Shown: positions 27,482-39,031, counted from the stretch's first letter. The stretch: 64,000 nt of DNA from Caballeronia megalochromosomata (GCA_001580565.1 LRBF01000105.1:1-64000); one strand, 5' to 3'. A program made the numbers and translations. Notes: generated by a model from the sequence alone, not told the origin.

Positions 27482-27988
27482 ATGGTTGTCGCCGTGTATC
27501 CGGGTACGTTCGACCCGCTCACTCGCGGGCATGAAGACATCGTCCGGCGCGCATCGAGCATTTTCGATCAGCTCGTCGTGGGCGTCGCGCACAGCCAGGC
27601 AAAGAAGCCGTTTTTCTCGCTGCAGGAGCGGCTGGATATTGCGCACGACGTGCTCGGGCATTATCCGAACGTGCAGGTGAGCAGTTTCACCGGGCTACTG
27701 AAGGATTTCGTGCGCAAGAACAACGCGCGCGTGATCGTGCGCGGACTGCGCGCCGTGTCTGATTTCGAGTATGAGTTTCAGATGGCAGGGATGAATCGCT
27801 ATCTGCTGCCCGACGTCGAGACGATGTTCATGACGCCGTCCGATCAATACCAGTTCATCTCCGGCACCATCGTGCGCGAGATCGCGCAGCTTGGCGGCGA
27901 CGTGAGCAAGTTCGTGTTCCCGTCGGTGGAAAAGCGGCTGATCGATAAAGTCGGTAATCTGTCGCAGAAGGATCCCGCGGCGCCCTGA
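27482..27988 (+). CDS. coaD: Phosphopantetheine adenylyltransferase
   Basis: Penultimate enzyme of coenzyme A synthesis: it joins 4'-phosphopantetheine and ATP to form dephospho-CoA. The 168-aa product is the usual length. It shows [20 protein letters not shown] (the T/HxGH nucleotidyltransferase motif), [23 protein letters not shown] and the C-terminal [23 protein letters not shown]. It is preceded by AGAGGAGAAGCTC and follows rsmD, a common pairing. Confidence 0.97.
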   Translation: MVVAVYPGTFDPLTRGHEDIVRRASSIFDQLVVGVAHSQAKKPFFSLQERLDIAHDVLGHYPNVQVSSFTGLLKDFVRKNNARVIVRGLRAVSDFEYEFQMAGMNRYLLPDVETMFMTPSDQYQFISGTIVREIAQLGGDVSKFVFPSVEKRLIDKVGNLSQKDPAAP

Positions 27989-28069
27989 GCGCCGGGCCCG
28001 CGCGTTTCATCGTCATTGAAGATTGCGCGCGGGCGTCATGCCGGATTCAAAACCGGCGCAAGAGAGTGA

Positions 28070-28343
<274 letters not shown>

Positions 28344-28344
<1 letters not shown>

Positions 28345-29411
28345 CAGCCGATCAGTTCCGTCAACGCGGCGACGAGCGCGTCGCATTCGGCGGACGTGCC
28401 GATCGAGATGCGCAAATGCTGATCGATGCGCGGCAGCTTGAAGTGGCGCACGAAAATTTCTTTCGCCTTGAGCGCGGCGGCGAGCGTCGCGGCATCGTGC
28501 GCGGGATGTTTCGCGAACACGAAGTTCGCGGCGGACGGCACCACGTCGAAGCCGAGCGCCCGCAGTTGCGCGGTCAGTTTCTCGCGGCTCGCGATGACCT
28601 TCGCGCAACCTTCTTCGAACCATGCCTGATCTTCGTACGACGCGAGCGCCGCGGCCTGCGCGAGGCGATCGAGCGGGTACGAGTTGAAGCTGTCCTTCAC
28701 GCGCGTGAGCGCTTCGATCAGCGCCGGATCGCCGAACGCGAAGCCGACGCGCATACCCGCCAGCGAACGCGCTTTCGAAGTCGTCTGCACGACGAGCAGG
28801 TTCGGATAGGTATCGATCAGATTCACGGCCGATTCCGCGCCGAAATCGACATACGCTTCATCGATGATGACCGGCGCGTCCGGATTCGCTTTCAACAGGA
28901 CTTCGATTTCCGACAGCGGCAGCGCGCGGCCCGTCGGCGCGTTCGGATTCGGCAGCAGCACGCCGCCAGACGGCGCGCGGTAATCGTCGACATCGATCGC
29001 GAAGTCCGCGTTCAGCGGCACGGTCTCGTATTCGACGCCGTAAAGCTGCGCGTAGACCGGATAGAAGCTGTACGTGATGTCGGGGAAAGCAATCGGCTTG
29101 TCGTGCCTGAGCAGCGCCTGGAACGCGTGCGCGAGCACTTCGTCGGAACCGTTGCCGGCGAATACCTGCTCGATGCGCAGCCCGTGATGTTTCGCGACGG
29201 CTTCGCGCAACGCACGCGCGGTCGGATCGGGATATTTGCGCAACGACGCGCCATCCTCGCCGAGCTCGCGGCGAATCGCATCGACCACGCGCGGCGACGG
29301 CGGATACGGGTTCTCGTTCGTGTTGAGCTTGACGGGATGCGCCAGCGCGGGTTGCTCGCCCGGCACATAAGGCGTCAGGCGGTGGACGATATCGCTCCAG
29401 AAACGGCTCAC
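28344..29411 (-). CDS. hisC: Histidinol-phosphate aminotransferase
   Basis: PLP enzyme of histidine synthesis that transaminates imidazole acetol phosphate. The 355-aa product shows [51 protein letters not shown] and the PLP-lysine region [18 protein letters not shown]. The start is GTG 29411, because GGAG lies 6 nt upstream and the protein then begins [20 protein letters not shown]; a TTG at 29423 is the alternative. It stands apart from any his operon, next to pth. Confidence 0.95.
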
Positions 29412-29424
29412 TGTCGGCTCCAAA

Positions 29425-30027
29425 TCAGGGATTACGGTGCAGGTTCATCATCGCACGCTCGGTTTCGCCGGCGACGACGAAGGGCATCACGGCGAGCGCG
29501 CGCTCGATCGACTGATCGATCACGTCCTGTTCCTCGCGGCGCGGCGGCTTGAGCACGAAGTTCGCGACATCGGGCTTCGCGCCCGCGCGCGCGCCTTCGG
29601 GAATCAGATCACGCGGATGTCCGATGCCGATGCGCAAGCGCCAGTATTGCTGCGACGACAGATGTGCGGAAATGTCCTTCAGGCCGTTGTGTCCGCCGCT
29701 GCCGCCGCCGAGCTTCATCTTGACGGTGCCAGGCGGCAGATCGAGTTCATCGTGCGCGACGAGGATCTCGTCGGGGAGAATCTTGAAGAACTGCGCGAGC
29801 GCGACCACCGATTGTCCCGAACGGTTCATGAAGGTCTGCGGTTCGAGCAAATGCACTTCGTGGCCATGCAGACGTCCCTTGCCGTAGAAGCCGTGAAAGC
29901 GGCGTTCGTCGCGCAGCGTCGCGCCGGCGTCGCGCGCGAACTGGTCGACGAACCAGAAGCCCGCGTTATGGCGCGTCGCGGTGTATTCGGCGCCCGGATT
30001 GCCCAGGCCGACGATCAGCTTGATCAT
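29425..30027 (-). CDS. pth: Peptidyl-tRNA hydrolase
   Basis: Recycles tRNA by cleaving peptidyl-tRNA released from stalled ribosomes. The 200-aa product shows [25 protein letters not shown], including the catalytic His of [43 protein letters not shown] and [10 protein letters not shown]. It lies immediately upstream of hisC on the minus strand, 13 bp from its start, and downstream of rplY, the usual rplY-pth order, but with a terminator between the two. Confidence 0.97.
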   Translation of the reverse strand: MIKLIVGLGNPGAEYTATRHNAGFWFVDQFARDAGATLRDERRFHGFYGKGRLHGHEVHLLEPQTFMNRSGQSVVALAQFFKILPDEILVAHDELDLPPGTVKMKLGGGSGGHNGLKDISAHLSSQQYWRLRIGIGHPRDLIPEGARAGAKPDVANFVLKPPRREEQDVIDQSIERALAVMPFVVAGETERAMMNLHRNP

Positions 30028-30045
30028 GTCGAGTCATGTAGAACG

Positions 30046-30079
30046 AAAAAAAACCCGCCGGGGCTTGCGCGCCGGCGGG
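30046..30079 (-). terminator. Terminator after rplY
   Basis: An 8-bp stem, CCCGCCGG (30054-30061) with CCGGCGGG (30072-30079), 10-nt loop. On the minus strand it is followed by eight T residues (complement of 30046-30053). It lies between rplY and pth. Confidence 0.88.
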
Positions 30080-30132
30080 TCACGTCGACCGTTCTTGCGA
30101 ACGGATCGAGAGGATAGCGGTGTTCCGCGTGC

Positions 30133-30750
30133 TTACTCGGCTGCCGGCTTTTCGCCTTCAGTTTCGCCAGCTCCTTCCGACACGACAGCAGCCGGAACGG
30201 TAGCCGAAGCCACGACCGGGTTTTCTGCCACGACGGAAACCGTCAGGCTCACGCCCTTCGGCAGCGGGATGTCCTTCGCGTGCATCGTCTGGCCGGCTTC
30301 GATCTTCGCCAGATCGATTTCCAGGAACTCAGGCAGGTCTGCCGGCAGGCATTCCACTTCCAGTTCCGTCACGACGTGCGAGATCACCGCGCCCGCCAGC
30401 TTTACGGCCGGGTTGGTTTCCTGGTTCATGAAGTGCAGCGGCACCTTGGTGTGCAGCTTCTTCTTCGCGTCGACGCGCTGGAAGTCCACGTGCAGAACGA
30501 GCTGCTTGAACGGGTGGTATTGCACGTCGCGCAGGAGAACCTGCTGCGCCTTGCCTGCCACTTCCAGATCGAGAATCGACGAATGGAAAACTTCTTTCTT
30601 CAGGGCGTGCCACAGGGCGTTGTGGTCGAGTTCGACCAGTTGAACGTCCGTTTCACCGCCATATACGATACCCGGGGTCTTGCCCGAGTTACGCAGGCGG
30701 CGGCTCGCACCCGTACCTTGCTTGCTACGCTCGAAAGCGACGACTTTCAT
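30133..30750 (-). CDS. rplY: 50S ribosomal protein L25, general stress (Ctc) type
   Basis: 5S rRNA-binding protein. The 205-aa length is that of the Ctc form: an N-terminal L25 domain ([30 protein letters not shown], with the [20 protein letters not shown] core) plus a C-terminal TL5-like beta domain ([26 protein letters not shown]) and an acidic Ala/Glu-rich tail. It lies downstream of prs and upstream of pth, the standard betaproteobacterial order. Confidence 0.97.
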   Translation of the reverse strand: MKVVAFERSKQGTGASRRLRNSGKTPGIVYGGETDVQLVELDHNALWHALKKEVFHSSILDLEVAGKAQQVLLRDVQYHPFKQLVLHVDFQRVDAKKKLHTKVPLHFMNQETNPAVKLAGAVISHVVTELEVECLPADLPEFLEIDLAKIEAGQTMHAKDIPLPKGVSLTVSVVAENPVVASATVPAAVVSEGAGETEGEKPAAE

Positions 30751-30901
30751 GTTTCACTCCTCTATCTGCCCGCGACCAGGCAGGGAAACCGGGATCATCG
30801 AAAATATGTGATCCCACAACAAGCGACGCGAACCTTCGTTCGTTCGCGCCGATCATGCAAAAACGCGAAGCGTGCGCCTCGCGTTCCTTGCTCAATTCTG
30901 T

Positions 30902-31855
30902 TTAACCTTCGGCGAAGAGCGACATCACCGAGTCGCCGCGCCGGATTCGGGAGAATGTCTCCGCGAGCAGGCCCGCGCTCGACAGCAGACGGATCTTCGG
31001 GCACGCCAGCGATTCGGCCGACAGCGGAATCGTGTCCGTGACGACGAGCTCGTCCAGCTGCGACGCCGCGATGCGTTCGCCCGCGCCACCCGACAGCACC
31101 GGGTGCGTGGCATACGCGAAAACCTGCTTCGCGCCGCGGTCCTTCAGCACTTGCGCGGCCTTGCACAGCGTGCCGGCGGTATCGACCATGTCGTCCATGA
31201 TCACGCAGGTGCGTCCTTCCACTTCACCGATGATGTTCATCACTTCAGCGACATTCGCCTTCGGACGGCGCTTGTCGATGATCGCGAGGTCGGTGTTCAA
31301 CTGCTTGGCGAGCGCACGCGCGCGCACCACGCCGCCGACGTCCGGCGACACGACCAGCAGATGGTCATGGTTCTGCTTGCGCAGATCGCCGAGAAGAACG
31401 GGGGTAGCGTAGATATTGTCGACGGGGATGTCGAAGAAACCTTGAATCTGGTCGGCGTGAAGGTCCATGGTGATCACGCGATCGACGCCGGCAATTTCCA
31501 GCATGTTCGCGACGACCTTCGCCGAGATGGCCACTCGCGCGGAACGCGGACGGCGATCCTGACGCGCATAGCCGAAATAGGGGATGGCTGCGGTGATCCG
31601 CCCAGCGGATGCGCGCTTGAGCGCATCGACCATGATCATCAGTTCCATCAGGTTGTCGTTCGTGGGAGCGCAGGTGGACTGCAGAACGAATACGTCCTTG
31701 CCACGAACGTTTTCCTGAATCTCGACCATGATCTCGCCGTCTGAGAAGCGGCTGACCATCGCTTTGCCGAGAGGAATTCCAAGGATTTTGACGACTTCCT
31801 GAGCAAGCGCGGGATTTGCGTTGCCAGTAAAAACCATCAGGCCGTCACTGCTCAT
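30902..31855 (-). CDS. prs: Ribose-phosphate pyrophosphokinase (PRPP synthetase)
   Basis: Makes PRPP from ribose-5-phosphate and ATP for purine, pyrimidine, His and Trp synthesis. The 317-aa product starts [19 protein letters not shown] at 31855. The frame is open to 31948, but the extra part reads through the adjacent tRNA gene and is not coding. Motifs are [68 protein letters not shown] and the PRPP loop [14 protein letters not shown]. Confidence 0.97.
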   Translation of the reverse strand: MSSDGLMVFTGNANPALAQEVVKILGIPLGKAMVSRFSDGEIMVEIQENVRGKDVFVLQSTCAPTNDNLMELMIMVDALKRASAGRITAAIPYFGYARQDRRPRSARVAISAKVVANMLEIAGVDRVITMDLHADQIQGFFDIPVDNIYATPVLLGDLRKQNHDHLLVVSPDVGGVVRARALAKQLNTDLAIIDKRRPKANVAEVMNIIGEVEGRTCVIMDDMVDTAGTLCKAAQVLKDRGAKQVFAYATHPVLSGGAGERIAASQLDELVVTDTIPLSAESLACPKIRLLSSAGLLAETFSRIRRGDSVMSLFAEG

Positions 31856-31905
31856 CGTGCACCTGTCTGCGGCTGGAGGCGAGAGGAAAAACGCGAGAAA
31901 AAGAA

Positions 31906-31982
31906 TGGCAGGGGAGGAAGGACTCGAACCCTCGCATGCCGGAATCAAAATCCGGTGCCTTGACCAACTTGGCGACTCCCCT
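31906..31982 (-). tRNA. tRNA-Gln (anticodon TTG), CCA encoded
   Basis: A complete cloverleaf on the minus strand. The acceptor stem AGGGGAG pairs with CTCCCCT, followed by discriminator G and an encoded CCA. The anticodon arm is CCGGA-TTTTGAT-TCCGG with anticodon TTG, and the T arm contains GGTTCGAGTCC. It lies between ispE and prs, as in other Burkholderiaceae. Confidence 0.97.
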
Positions 31983-32036
31983 ACACTAACTTTGAGTCTT
32001 GCCGGGAAGTGTAGGACATGCCCGACAAAACAAAAC

Positions 32037-32918
32037 CTATGACGCGAAAGCGAAGAGAGGATGAGAATCCAGACTTGCCGTTACCACGCTCTTCCAGCTT
32101 GCCGGCAGTTTGACTTGCGCCATTTCTGCTTCGGCTCGGCTGGCGAAAGCGGCAAACACGCTTGCTCCAGATCCGGTCATTCGCGCCGGTGCGAGATTGG
32201 AAAACCACTCGAGCACCCGTGCAACTTCCGCGTACTTTTCTGCAACTACAGCCTGCATGTCATTTCGACCGAAACTGTCTGGCCAGTTTGTGTCTGACCT
32301 TTGCGCTGCAAGAAAGTCCATCATTTTGGCGACTTTCGTATCCCTTGTCAAGGCTTTTTCCGAAAAAATCGCTGCGGTCGGGACGTGAACATCAGGTGTG
32401 ACTACCAGGAAGAAACGTTTTGGCAGATCGACTGCCTGGAGCGCCTCACCTACACCTTCTGCGAATGCATTTTGCCCGAAGACAAAAAACGGCACGTCCG
32501 CGCCGAGTTGCAGGCCGAGATTCTGCAGAATCTCACGCGAAAGATCAACACCCCATAGACGATTTAACGCCAGAAGTGTTGTCGCCGCGTCGGAACTGCC
32601 TCCGCCAAGGCCTGCGCCCATCGGCAGAACCTTGTCGATTTCGATCTCCACGCCGAACTTCGTGCCCGTGTGCCGCTGAAGCAGGCTCGCTGCGCGCACG
32701 ACGAGATCGTCGGCTTCGGGCACGCCGGGGACATCGGTCTTGCGCGTGATCACGCCGTCGTCGCGTCGCCTGAAGTGCAGGCGGTCGCCCCAGTCGAGCA
32801 ACTGGAAGACGGTCTGGAGCGAGTGATAGCCGTCCGGGCGGCGGCCCGTGATGTGCAGGAAAAGGTTCAGCTTCGCGGGCGCGAGGCAGTCACGGAGCGA
32901 ATCGTTCGATGAGGTCAT
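32037..32918 (-). CDS. ispE: 4-diphosphocytidyl-2-C-methyl-D-erythritol kinase
   Basis: GHMP kinase of the non-mevalonate isoprenoid pathway. The 293-aa product shows [24 protein letters not shown] at the N-terminus, the ATP-binding glycine loop [20 protein letters not shown], and the C-terminal [13 protein letters not shown]. It is 18 bp downstream of lolB, with which it is probably co-transcribed, and is followed by tRNA-Gln. Local GC content near its 3' end is lower than in neighbouring genes, but the protein is ordinary. Confidence 0.96.
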   Translation of the reverse strand: MTSSNDSLRDCLAPAKLNLFLHITGRRPDGYHSLQTVFQLLDWGDRLHFRRRDDGVITRKTDVPGVPEADDLVVRAASLLQRHTGTKFGVEIEIDKVLPMGAGLGGGSSDAATTLLALNRLWGVDLSREILQNLGLQLGADVPFFVFGQNAFAEGVGEALQAVDLPKRFFLVVTPDVHVPTAAIFSEKALTRDTKVAKMMDFLAAQRSDTNWPDSFGRNDMQAVVAEKYAEVARVLEWFSNLAPARMTGSGASVFAAFASRAEAEMAQVKLPASWKSVVTASLDSHPLFAFAS

Positions 32919-32936
32919 GCGTGATGCAGCGGCAGG

Positions 32937-33563
32937 TTATTGATCGAGCACGAGCTTGATGTCGAGCGGCGGTTCGTTGCGCGAGAGATTCACGCGCTTT
33001 ACGCCTGCGGCGGGCGCGTCAGCGTAGGCCAGATAGTCGATCGTCCATCCGTCCTGCTTGATTTCCTTCGGACGGCCGTTGTTCGATTCCGGATCGAGCG
33101 TCGTCTGCGCACGCGAGGTCGGTGCCGCCGATGGCTGCAGCCAGTAGCGCAGGCCTTCGACCGGCAGCGCGAAGCCGAGCGTGTTCTGCATGAGTTGAGA
33201 CACGTTGTCCGCGCTCACCGGCTCTCGGTTGGGCAGTTCGAGCGTGGCGAGCGACGGCGAGGACGTCACGATCGCCATCGTCTGGCCGAGTGGATTGCGC
33301 AACTGCAGCGTGACCGTATCGCCCGTTTCCTGCCAGTCGAAATTGCCGTACGCGTTGCGCTGGGTGCCGTTCTGATCGTTGTACTGCACGGCGAAGCGTC
33401 CGTGATACGCGCGGCTCGTCTGCGTCGCGAGCGAAGTGGATGCGTTCGTTGTCGTGGGAACGCGCGGCTGGAGCGCGCAACCCGACATGACCAGCGCGGC
33501 GGCTGCCGCGATGCCGAGCGCGCCGCGTCGAAGCGGTGCGCCGGCGAGAAAATCGAATGCCAT
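32937..33563 (-). CDS. lolB: Outer-membrane lipoprotein LolB
   Basis: Receives lipoproteins from LolA and inserts them into the outer membrane. The 208-aa product has a signal peptide with lipobox MSGC (ALVMSGCALQP), then the LolB beta half-barrel: YHGRFAVQYNDQNGTQRNAYGNFDWQETGDTVTLQLRNPLGQT, with the family's GQTMA-like strand, and VEGLRYWLQP. The ATG at 33563 overlaps the TGA of the TPR gene upstream (TGATG), indicating coupling; ispE follows. Confidence 0.93.
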   Translation of the reverse strand: MAFDFLAGAPLRRGALGIAAAAALVMSGCALQPRVPTTTNASTSLATQTSRAYHGRFAVQYNDQNGTQRNAYGNFDWQETGDTVTLQLRNPLGQTMAIVTSSPSLATLELPNREPVSADNVSQLMQNTLGFALPVEGLRYWLQPSAAPTSRAQTTLDPESNNGRPKEIKQDGWTIDYLAYADAPAAGVKRVNLSRNEPPLDIKLVLDQ

Positions 33564-35425
33564 CAAAGGTCGTTTACCTGGAGTCGTTTTAGCGTTTTGA
33601 CGAGCGTGTCGTTGTCAGGTTCGAGCTTTTGCGCCTGCCGCCATGTCGCACGCGCCTGATCCTGCTGTCCGGACTTCCACTGGACTTCGCCCAGGTGCGC
33701 GCCGATTTCCGCGTTCGGCTGCAGGTTGTAGGCGTTCTTGAGGATCTTTTCCGCCTCGGCCGCATTGCCCTGACGGAAGCGCGCCCAGCCGAGACTGTCC
33801 ATGATGAACGCGTCGTTCGGCGCGAGCGAAACCGCTTTTTCGATCAGCTTCACCGCTTCGTCCAGCCGCTGATTGCGATCGACGAGCGAGTAGCCAAGCG
33901 CGTTGTAGGCCTGCGGGTTGTTCGGTTGCGTGCGCATCAGCGTGCGCAACTGCGCCTCCATGACGTCGTAATGGCCGTTCTTTTCGGCGGCCATCGCGTA
34001 GTCATAGACGAGATCGGGATCGTCCGGGAACGCGGCCACCGCCTTCGAGAGGCTGTCCTCCGCTTCCTTGTAGCGATGCGCCTCGAAAAGAATGGCCGAG
34101 TCGGTGCGCGCGAGCAGCGCGAGATCGCGCGGATCGGAGCTTTGCAGGCTGCCGAGCAGCGCGCGGGCGTCGTCCACCTTGCCTTGCTTCGCGAGCAGTT
34201 GGGCGCGCGTGATCTGCGCGGGCAGATATTGCTGGCTCGTGCGCGGAATCTTGTCGAGCCACTGGCTCGCAGCGGCGTCGTCTTTCTGCTCGAGCGCGAG
34301 TTGCGCGAGATAGATGTACGCCTGCCCCGGATCCGCGCCCGGCGTGCTTTCCGCCGTCTTCGCGTAGAGATTCAGGAAGTCCTGCGCCTTGTCGTACTGC
34401 TTCTTCTGGATGTTGATGAGCGCAAGCGCCATCAACGGCGTCAGGTCCTTCGGGTCGTTCTTGCGCATGATCTCGAACTGCTTCTGCGCGTCGTCGAGTC
34501 TGTCGGACGACAGATACAACTGCGCGAGCGCGAGCCGTGCGTCATGCGATTTCGGATTCTTCTCGACAAATTTCTCGAACGAGGCGATGCCTTCCTTGCG
34601 TTCTTCCGGACCCATGCGCGCGAGCGTCAGCGCGGCGGGCAGATAGTCCGGCTTGAGCTGCAACGCTTTTTCGAGCGAGGCCTTCGCGCCCGGCTGATCG
34701 TCGGCGAGCAGTTGCTGGCGCGCGAGCGCGAGTTGCGCCTCGGGCCGGTCGCGGTCGTTCGTCGTCAGATCCTTGAGCACGTTCAGTCCGCCGACGCGAT
34801 TCGGTCCGCGCGCGAGCAGGCTCTGCAAGGACAGGATGGCCTCGCCGCGCTGCTCGGGCGAAACCTTCGCGAGCTCGCGCTCGAGCGTCGGCTTCGCGTC
34901 CTCCGGCTTGCCGGAGACGATCAGAAGCGATGCGCTCAACTGCGCCGCGCGATCCGAATGAGGCGCGAACTGCTGCCAGAGCTGCGCCGACGTCAGCGCG
35001 TCGTTCGGGCTCTGCGCGGCGATCGCGATTTCGGTTGCACGCTGCGCGAAACGCGGATCGTGCGTGTCGCGGGCGAGCGAGAGATAAGTCTGGAATGCGG
35101 GCGCCGGCTGGCCGCGCTGCAACGCGACTTCGGCAGCCAGAACCTGGAACACGATCTGGCTGGACATTGCCACGTTCGGCAGGTCCTGCGACTCCGCGCC
35201 GCTGACCGGCGCGGTCAGCAGATCCGCGGCGTTTTGCGCGTCGGATTGATCGTCGGCGCTCGGAACGGGCGATGAGTCCGGCTCCTGGGCGTGCGCGGGT
35301 GCGAACGCTAGCGCGGCCATCGCGAGCGCGATGGCGCCGGCGATTCGCGACATTGGCGGCATGGCGAACGAATGCGTCAAACCGGACGGACGCTTCGCAA
35401 ACAGCTTCATGACGAACGAGTTCAT
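33563..35425 (-). CDS. Exported tetratricopeptide repeat protein
   Basis: A 620-aa protein with a signal peptide ([22 protein letters not shown]) and many TPR-like helical repeats from about residue 85 to the end. Examples are [49 protein letters not shown] and [61 protein letters not shown]. It has no catalytic motif and probably scaffolds proteins in the periplasm. The coupling to lolB and ispE is conserved in betaproteobacteria, so envelope biogenesis is a reasonable guess. The start may be 35425 or the ATG at 35410. Confidence 0.9.
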   Translation of the reverse strand: MNSFVMKLFAKRPSGLTHSFAMPPMSRIAGAIALAMAALAFAPAHAQEPDSSPVPSADDQSDAQNAADLLTAPVSGAESQDLPNVAMSSQIVFQVLAAEVALQRGQPAPAFQTYLSLARDTHDPRFAQRATEIAIAAQSPNDALTSAQLWQQFAPHSDRAAQLSASLLIVSGKPEDAKPTLERELAKVSPEQRGEAILSLQSLLARGPNRVGGLNVLKDLTTNDRDRPEAQLALARQQLLADDQPGAKASLEKALQLKPDYLPAALTLARMGPEERKEGIASFEKFVEKNPKSHDARLALAQLYLSSDRLDDAQKQFEIMRKNDPKDLTPLMALALINIQKKQYDKAQDFLNLYAKTAESTPGADPGQAYIYLAQLALEQKDDAAASQWLDKIPRTSQQYLPAQITRAQLLAKQGKVDDARALLGSLQSSDPRDLALLARTDSAILFEAHRYKEAEDSLSKAVAAFPDDPDLVYDYAMAAEKNGHYDVMEAQLRTLMRTQPNNPQAYNALGYSLVDRNQRLDEAVKLIEKAVSLAPNDAFIMDSLGWARFRQGNAAEAEKILKNAYNLQPNAEIGAHLGEVQWKSGQQDQARATWRQAQKLEPDNDTLVKTLKRLQVNDL

Positions 35426-35510
35426 GGAAATCCAGACGATGTTTCAGTCGATTGTAACGCGGTCGCTAAAATACCGGCACACTCGCCCCAGCAAGTCTCT
35501 TTACAGAAAA

Positions 35511-36341
35511 ATGCCTGAACTGCCGGAAGTCGAAGTCACCCGCCGGGGAATCGAACCCTATGTCGCCGGACGGCGTGTCGAGCACGTCGATGTGCGCACG
35601 CCGGCTTTGCGCTGGCCGATCCCGCAACATCTTCCGAAGACCCTAGATCATCTGAAGATCGAAAAGGTCGAGCGGCGCGGCAAGTATCTGCTGTTCGAAA
35701 CTGTGGAAGGGTGGCTGATCGTCCATCTGGGCATGACGGGCACCTTGCGCGTGTTGCGTCATGTGCCGAAGCCGCCCGAAGCTGCGAAGCACGATCACGT
35801 CGATATCGTGTTCGACGACTTCATTCTCCGTTTTCGCGATCCGCGCCGTTTCGGCGCGATTCTCTGGCATCCGCGCTCGGACGGCGACGTGCTCGATCAT
35901 CCGCTGCTCGCGACGCTCGGCGTCGAGCCGTTTTCGCCCGAGTTCTCCGGCGCGCTGCTGTTTCGCGCGACGCGCGGGCGCAAGGTGTCGGTGAAACAGG
36001 CGCTGCTCGCGGGCGGGATCGTCGTGGGTGTGGGGAACATCTATGCGTCGGAGAGCCTCTTTCGGGCCGGCATCAGACCGACGACCGCGGCCGGCCGCAT
36101 CTCGCTCGTGCGCTACGATCTGCTCGCGGACGCCGTGCGCGTGACGCTCGCGGCCGCCATCGAGAAGGGCGGCAGCACGCTGCGCGATTTCGTCGGCAGC
36201 AACGGCGAGTCGGGCTACTTCCAGCTCGACTATTTCGTCTATGATCGCGCGGGCCTGCCGTGCCACGTCTGCGGCACCGCGATCCGGCAAATCGCCCAGG
36301 GACAGCGCTCGACCTACTTTTGCCCGCGCTGCCAACGCTAA
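35511..36341 (+). CDS. mutM: Formamidopyrimidine-DNA glycosylase
   Basis: Base-excision repair enzyme that removes 8-oxoguanine. The 276-aa product must start at 35511 because its catalytic N-terminus is [18 protein letters not shown] (Pro after Met removal). It has the helix-two-turn-helix region [30 protein letters not shown] and a C-terminal zinc finger [24 protein letters not shown]. It is followed after 6 bp by mutY, which acts on the mispair that results if 8-oxoG is copied; the two form a GO-repair operon. It is divergent from the TPR gene. Confidence 0.97.
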   Translation: MPELPEVEVTRRGIEPYVAGRRVEHVDVRTPALRWPIPQHLPKTLDHLKIEKVERRGKYLLFETVEGWLIVHLGMTGTLRVLRHVPKPPEAAKHDHVDIVFDDFILRFRDPRRFGAILWHPRSDGDVLDHPLLATLGVEPFSPEFSGALLFRATRGRKVSVKQALLAGGIVVGVGNIYASESLFRAGIRPTTAAGRISLVRYDLLADAVRVTLAAAIEKGGSTLRDFVGSNGESGYFQLDYFVYDRAGLPCHVCGTAIRQIAQGQRSTYFCPRCQR

Positions 36342-36347
36342 TATCCG

Positions 36348-37409
36348 ATGCTCGCTCTCACCGATTTTTCGTCGCGCCTCATCGCGTGGCAACGCATTCA
36401 TGGCCGCCACGACCTGCCATGGCAGAACACGCGCGACGCGTATCGCATCTGGCTGTCCGAGATCATGCTGCAGCAGACGCAGGTCTCGACCGTCATTCCG
36501 TACTACGCGCGATTTCTCGAACGCTTTCCGACGGTGACCGCGCTCGCCGATGCGCCCATCGACGACGTCATGGCGCTCTGGGCCGGGCTCGGCTACTACT
36601 CGCGCGCGCGCAATCTGCATCGCTGCGCGCAAGTCGTGGCGCACGAGCATGGCGGCGCGTTTCCGCAGGCGGTCGACGCCCTCGCGATGCTGCCGGGCAT
36701 CGGACGTTCGACGGCAGCGGCGATCGCGTCGTTCGCGTTCGGCGCGCGCGCGACGATTCTCGACGGCAACGTGAAGCGCGTGCTCGCGCGCGTGTTCGGC
36801 ATCGAGGGCTTTCCGGGCGAGAAGCGCGTGGAGAACGCGATGTGGACGCTCGCGGAATCGCTCCTGCCGGACGCAGCGAACAAGGACGAAGTGACCGCAT
36901 ACACGCAAGGCCTGATGGATCTCGGCGCGACCTTGTGCGTGCGCGGCAAGCCGGACTGCGCGCGCTGTCCGTTCGCATCGGATTGTGTGGCGAAGGTCGA
37001 AGGACGGCAGCGCGAACTGCCTGCCGCGCGCCCGAAGAAAGCCGTGCCGACGCGCAAGACGTGGATGCTGGTGCTCAAGGACGGCGATTCGATTCTGCTG
37101 CAAAAGCGCCCGTCGATCGGCATCTGGGGCGGGCTGTGGAGTCTGCCCGAAGCGGCGGACGAAGCCGCGCTGGCGGAAGTCGCGCAGAATCTCGGCGCCG
37201 ACGCGCAGCTTCAGCGACTCGCGCCGCTATCTCACGCCTTTACGCACTTCAAGCTGGATATCGAGCCGCGTCTCGGCGAAGCGCGCAACGCGCCGCGCGA
37301 ATTGATGAGCGCGGAAACCGTCTGGGTGCCGCTCGCGCGGATCGATTCGTACGGCGTGCCCGCGCCCGTGCGCAAGCTGCTCGACGCGCTGACCGGCTCG
37401 CTCATCTAG
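36348..37409 (+). CDS. mutY: A/G-specific adenine glycosylase
   Basis: Removes adenine mispaired with 8-oxoguanine. The 353-aa product shows LPWQNTRDAYRIWLSEIMLQQTQVSTVIPYY (catalytic Glu region), the helix-hairpin-helix motif AMLPGIGRSTAAAIASF, the catalytic Asp in ILDGNVKRVLARV, and the 4Fe-4S motif CVRGKPDCARCPFASDC. A C-terminal Nudix-like domain (WMLVLKDGDSILLQKRPSIGIWGGLWSLPE) recognises 8-oxoG. Its stop overlaps the convergent LON-domain gene by four bases. Confidence 0.97.
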   Translation: MLALTDFSSRLIAWQRIHGRHDLPWQNTRDAYRIWLSEIMLQQTQVSTVIPYYARFLERFPTVTALADAPIDDVMALWAGLGYYSRARNLHRCAQVVAHEHGGAFPQAVDALAMLPGIGRSTAAAIASFAFGARATILDGNVKRVLARVFGIEGFPGEKRVENAMWTLAESLLPDAANKDEVTAYTQGLMDLGATLCVRGKPDCARCPFASDCVAKVEGRQRELPAARPKKAVPTRKTWMLVLKDGDSILLQKRPSIGIWGGLWSLPEAADEAALAEVAQNLGADAQLQRLAPLSHAFTHFKLDIEPRLGEARNAPRELMSAETVWVPLARIDSYGVPAPVRKLLDALTGSLI

Positions 37410-38038
37410 AGCAACTGGTGGTGCTGCATGTAGTGATGCACCACATCGATACGCGCGCCGGCGTCCATCAGCTCCATGAGCTTCTGGCGGGCGCGCATCG
37501 GGATCGGCAGGATTTCGGCGAGGCGGTTGGATACCCAGGTGGGATCGTCGAACAGAAAGGGCTCGACGAAGGGCAGGTTCTGCGGCTCGCGCTCCCTGAT
37601 CGTATCGATGATGCGCTCCAGCACTTCCGCGCACGCGCCGAACTTGGCGAGCGTCTCCGCGCCCTGCAGCGGCTGATCGTCGCCCAGCAACTGGGCCGTG
37701 CCGACGAGCAGATTGCTCGGCTCCACGCGGTGGTCCGTCAGCCTGAAGCGCGCGGTGCCGCGCGCCTGAACGAGCAGGAGGCCGAAGGTATCGACATCGC
37801 ATTCCGAGATCTCGGCCAGACAGCCGATGTGCTCCGGCACCGACGGATCGCCCGGCGACGCGACTTCGTGCCCGCTCTTGAGCAGGCACACGCCGAACGG
37901 CGTTTTCTCGCGCAGACACTCGCGCGCCATGTCCAGATAGCGCGCCTCGAAAATCTTGAGCGGCAGCAGGCCGCCGGGAAACAGCACGGTGTGAAGCGGA
38001 AACAGCGGCAAGTCAGCCAGAACGGGATTCGAAGACAT
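37406..38038 (-). CDS. LON peptidase substrate-binding-domain protein
   Basis: A 210-aa protein consisting only of the N-terminal domain of Lon protease (LPLFPLHTVLFPGGLLPLKIFEARYLDMARECLREKTPFGVCLLKSG), without the AAA or peptidase parts. Residues such as EISECDVDTFGLLLVQARGTARFRL fit the PUA-like fold. Its function is unknown; ligand or substrate recognition is assumed. The start at 38038 (MSSNPVLADLPLFPLH) is chosen although the frame extends to 38101. It is convergent with mutY and lies 59 bp after rapZ on the same strand. Confidence 0.93.
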   Translation of the reverse strand: MSSNPVLADLPLFPLHTVLFPGGLLPLKIFEARYLDMARECLREKTPFGVCLLKSGHEVASPGDPSVPEHIGCLAEISECDVDTFGLLLVQARGTARFRLTDHRVEPSNLLVGTAQLLGDDQPLQGAETLAKFGACAEVLERIIDTIREREPQNLPFVEPFLFDDPTWVSNRLAEILPIPMRARQKLMELMDAGARIDVVHHYMQHHQLL

Positions 38039-38097
38039 CGCGCCCCTCCAGGGTGGACCGCCAGCGCGGCGATCTGGTTCGCGTGTGAGGCGCGCTG

Positions 38098-38970
38098 TCA
38101 CCCAGCCGGGATAGGCGCGTCACGATGCCGCACGATCACGTTTGCCGTCTCGCAAAAACGCGCGGCGAGCGTCTCTGCGATGAACACCGAGCGATGCTGG
38201 CCGCCGGTGCAGCCGATCGCGACGGTGAGATAGCTGCGGTTGTCGTCGCGAAAACGCGGCAGCCATTTGCCGACGAACGCGCCGATATCGTCGATCATCT
38301 CGCCGACCAGCGGCTGCGCGGTGAGGAAATCGATGATCGGCTGGTCGAGGCCCGTGAACGGGCGCAACTCGCGGTCGTAGTAGGGATTCGGCAGCGTGCG
38401 CACGTCGAACACGAGATCGGCGTCGAGCGGCACGCCGCGCTTGAAGCCGAACGATTCGAACATGAGCGTGAGATCGGCCGCGTCCGTTTCGACGAAGCGC
38501 TTGACCCATGCCCGCAGCACGTTCGAGCGCAGGTTGCTCGTGTCGATCTGATGGCCGTACTCGGCGAGTCCCGCGACGAGTTCGCGCTCACGCTCGATCG
38601 CTTCGGCGAGCGAGTTCAGCACGCCGACATCGGCTTCGCGCATCGGCGGTCCGGACAGCGGGTGGCGCCGGCGCGTCTCGGAGAAGCGCTGAATGAGCGA
38701 CTGGGTGCTCGCGTTGAGAAACAGCACGCGCAGGTCGTAGTCGTGCGAGAGCTTGTTGATGATGGCCGGCACTTCATCGAGCGAGAGGCTCGAGCGGGCG
38801 TCGATCGCGACGGCAAGGCGCGTCTGGCCTTCCTTCGCGAGATAGTCGGCGAGTTCGGGCAAGAAGCGCGGCGGCAGGTTGTCGACGCAATAGTAGCCGC
38901 CATCTTCCAGCGCGTTCAGCGCGACGGACTTGCCGGAACCGGAGATGCCGGTGATCAAAATGATACGCAT
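38098..38970 (-). CDS. rapZ: RNase adapter protein RapZ (P-loop nucleotide-binding)
   Basis: A 290-aa protein of the YvcJ/RapZ family. In enterobacteria it guides small RNAs of the glucosamine-6-phosphate pathway to RNase E. It shows the Walker A motif [42 protein letters not shown], and the C-terminal [16 protein letters not shown]. Its neighbour hprK and the PTS gene ptsN form the usual rpoN-linked cluster. Whether it regulates glmS in this organism is not shown. Confidence 0.96.
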   Translation of the reverse strand: MRIILITGISGSGKSVALNALEDGGYYCVDNLPPRFLPELADYLAKEGQTRLAVAIDARSSLSLDEVPAIINKLSHDYDLRVLFLNASTQSLIQRFSETRRRHPLSGPPMREADVGVLNSLAEAIERERELVAGLAEYGHQIDTSNLRSNVLRAWVKRFVETDAADLTLMFESFGFKRGVPLDADLVFDVRTLPNPYYDRELRPFTGLDQPIIDFLTAQPLVGEMIDDIGAFVGKWLPRFRDDNRSYLTVAIGCTGGQHRSVFIAETLAARFCETANVIVRHRDAPIPAG

Positions 38971-39031
38971 GGGTCTCGAGGGGTTCGCTTTCTCTTAGCT
39001 TAGCACCTGTGCCCGATTCGATCCGGCGCGC

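Noticed and set aside
30862..30885. Hairpin AACGCGA/TCGCGTT after prs as a terminator
   Set aside because: A short stem with a 10-nt loop and only three T residues after it on the minus strand; too weak to list.
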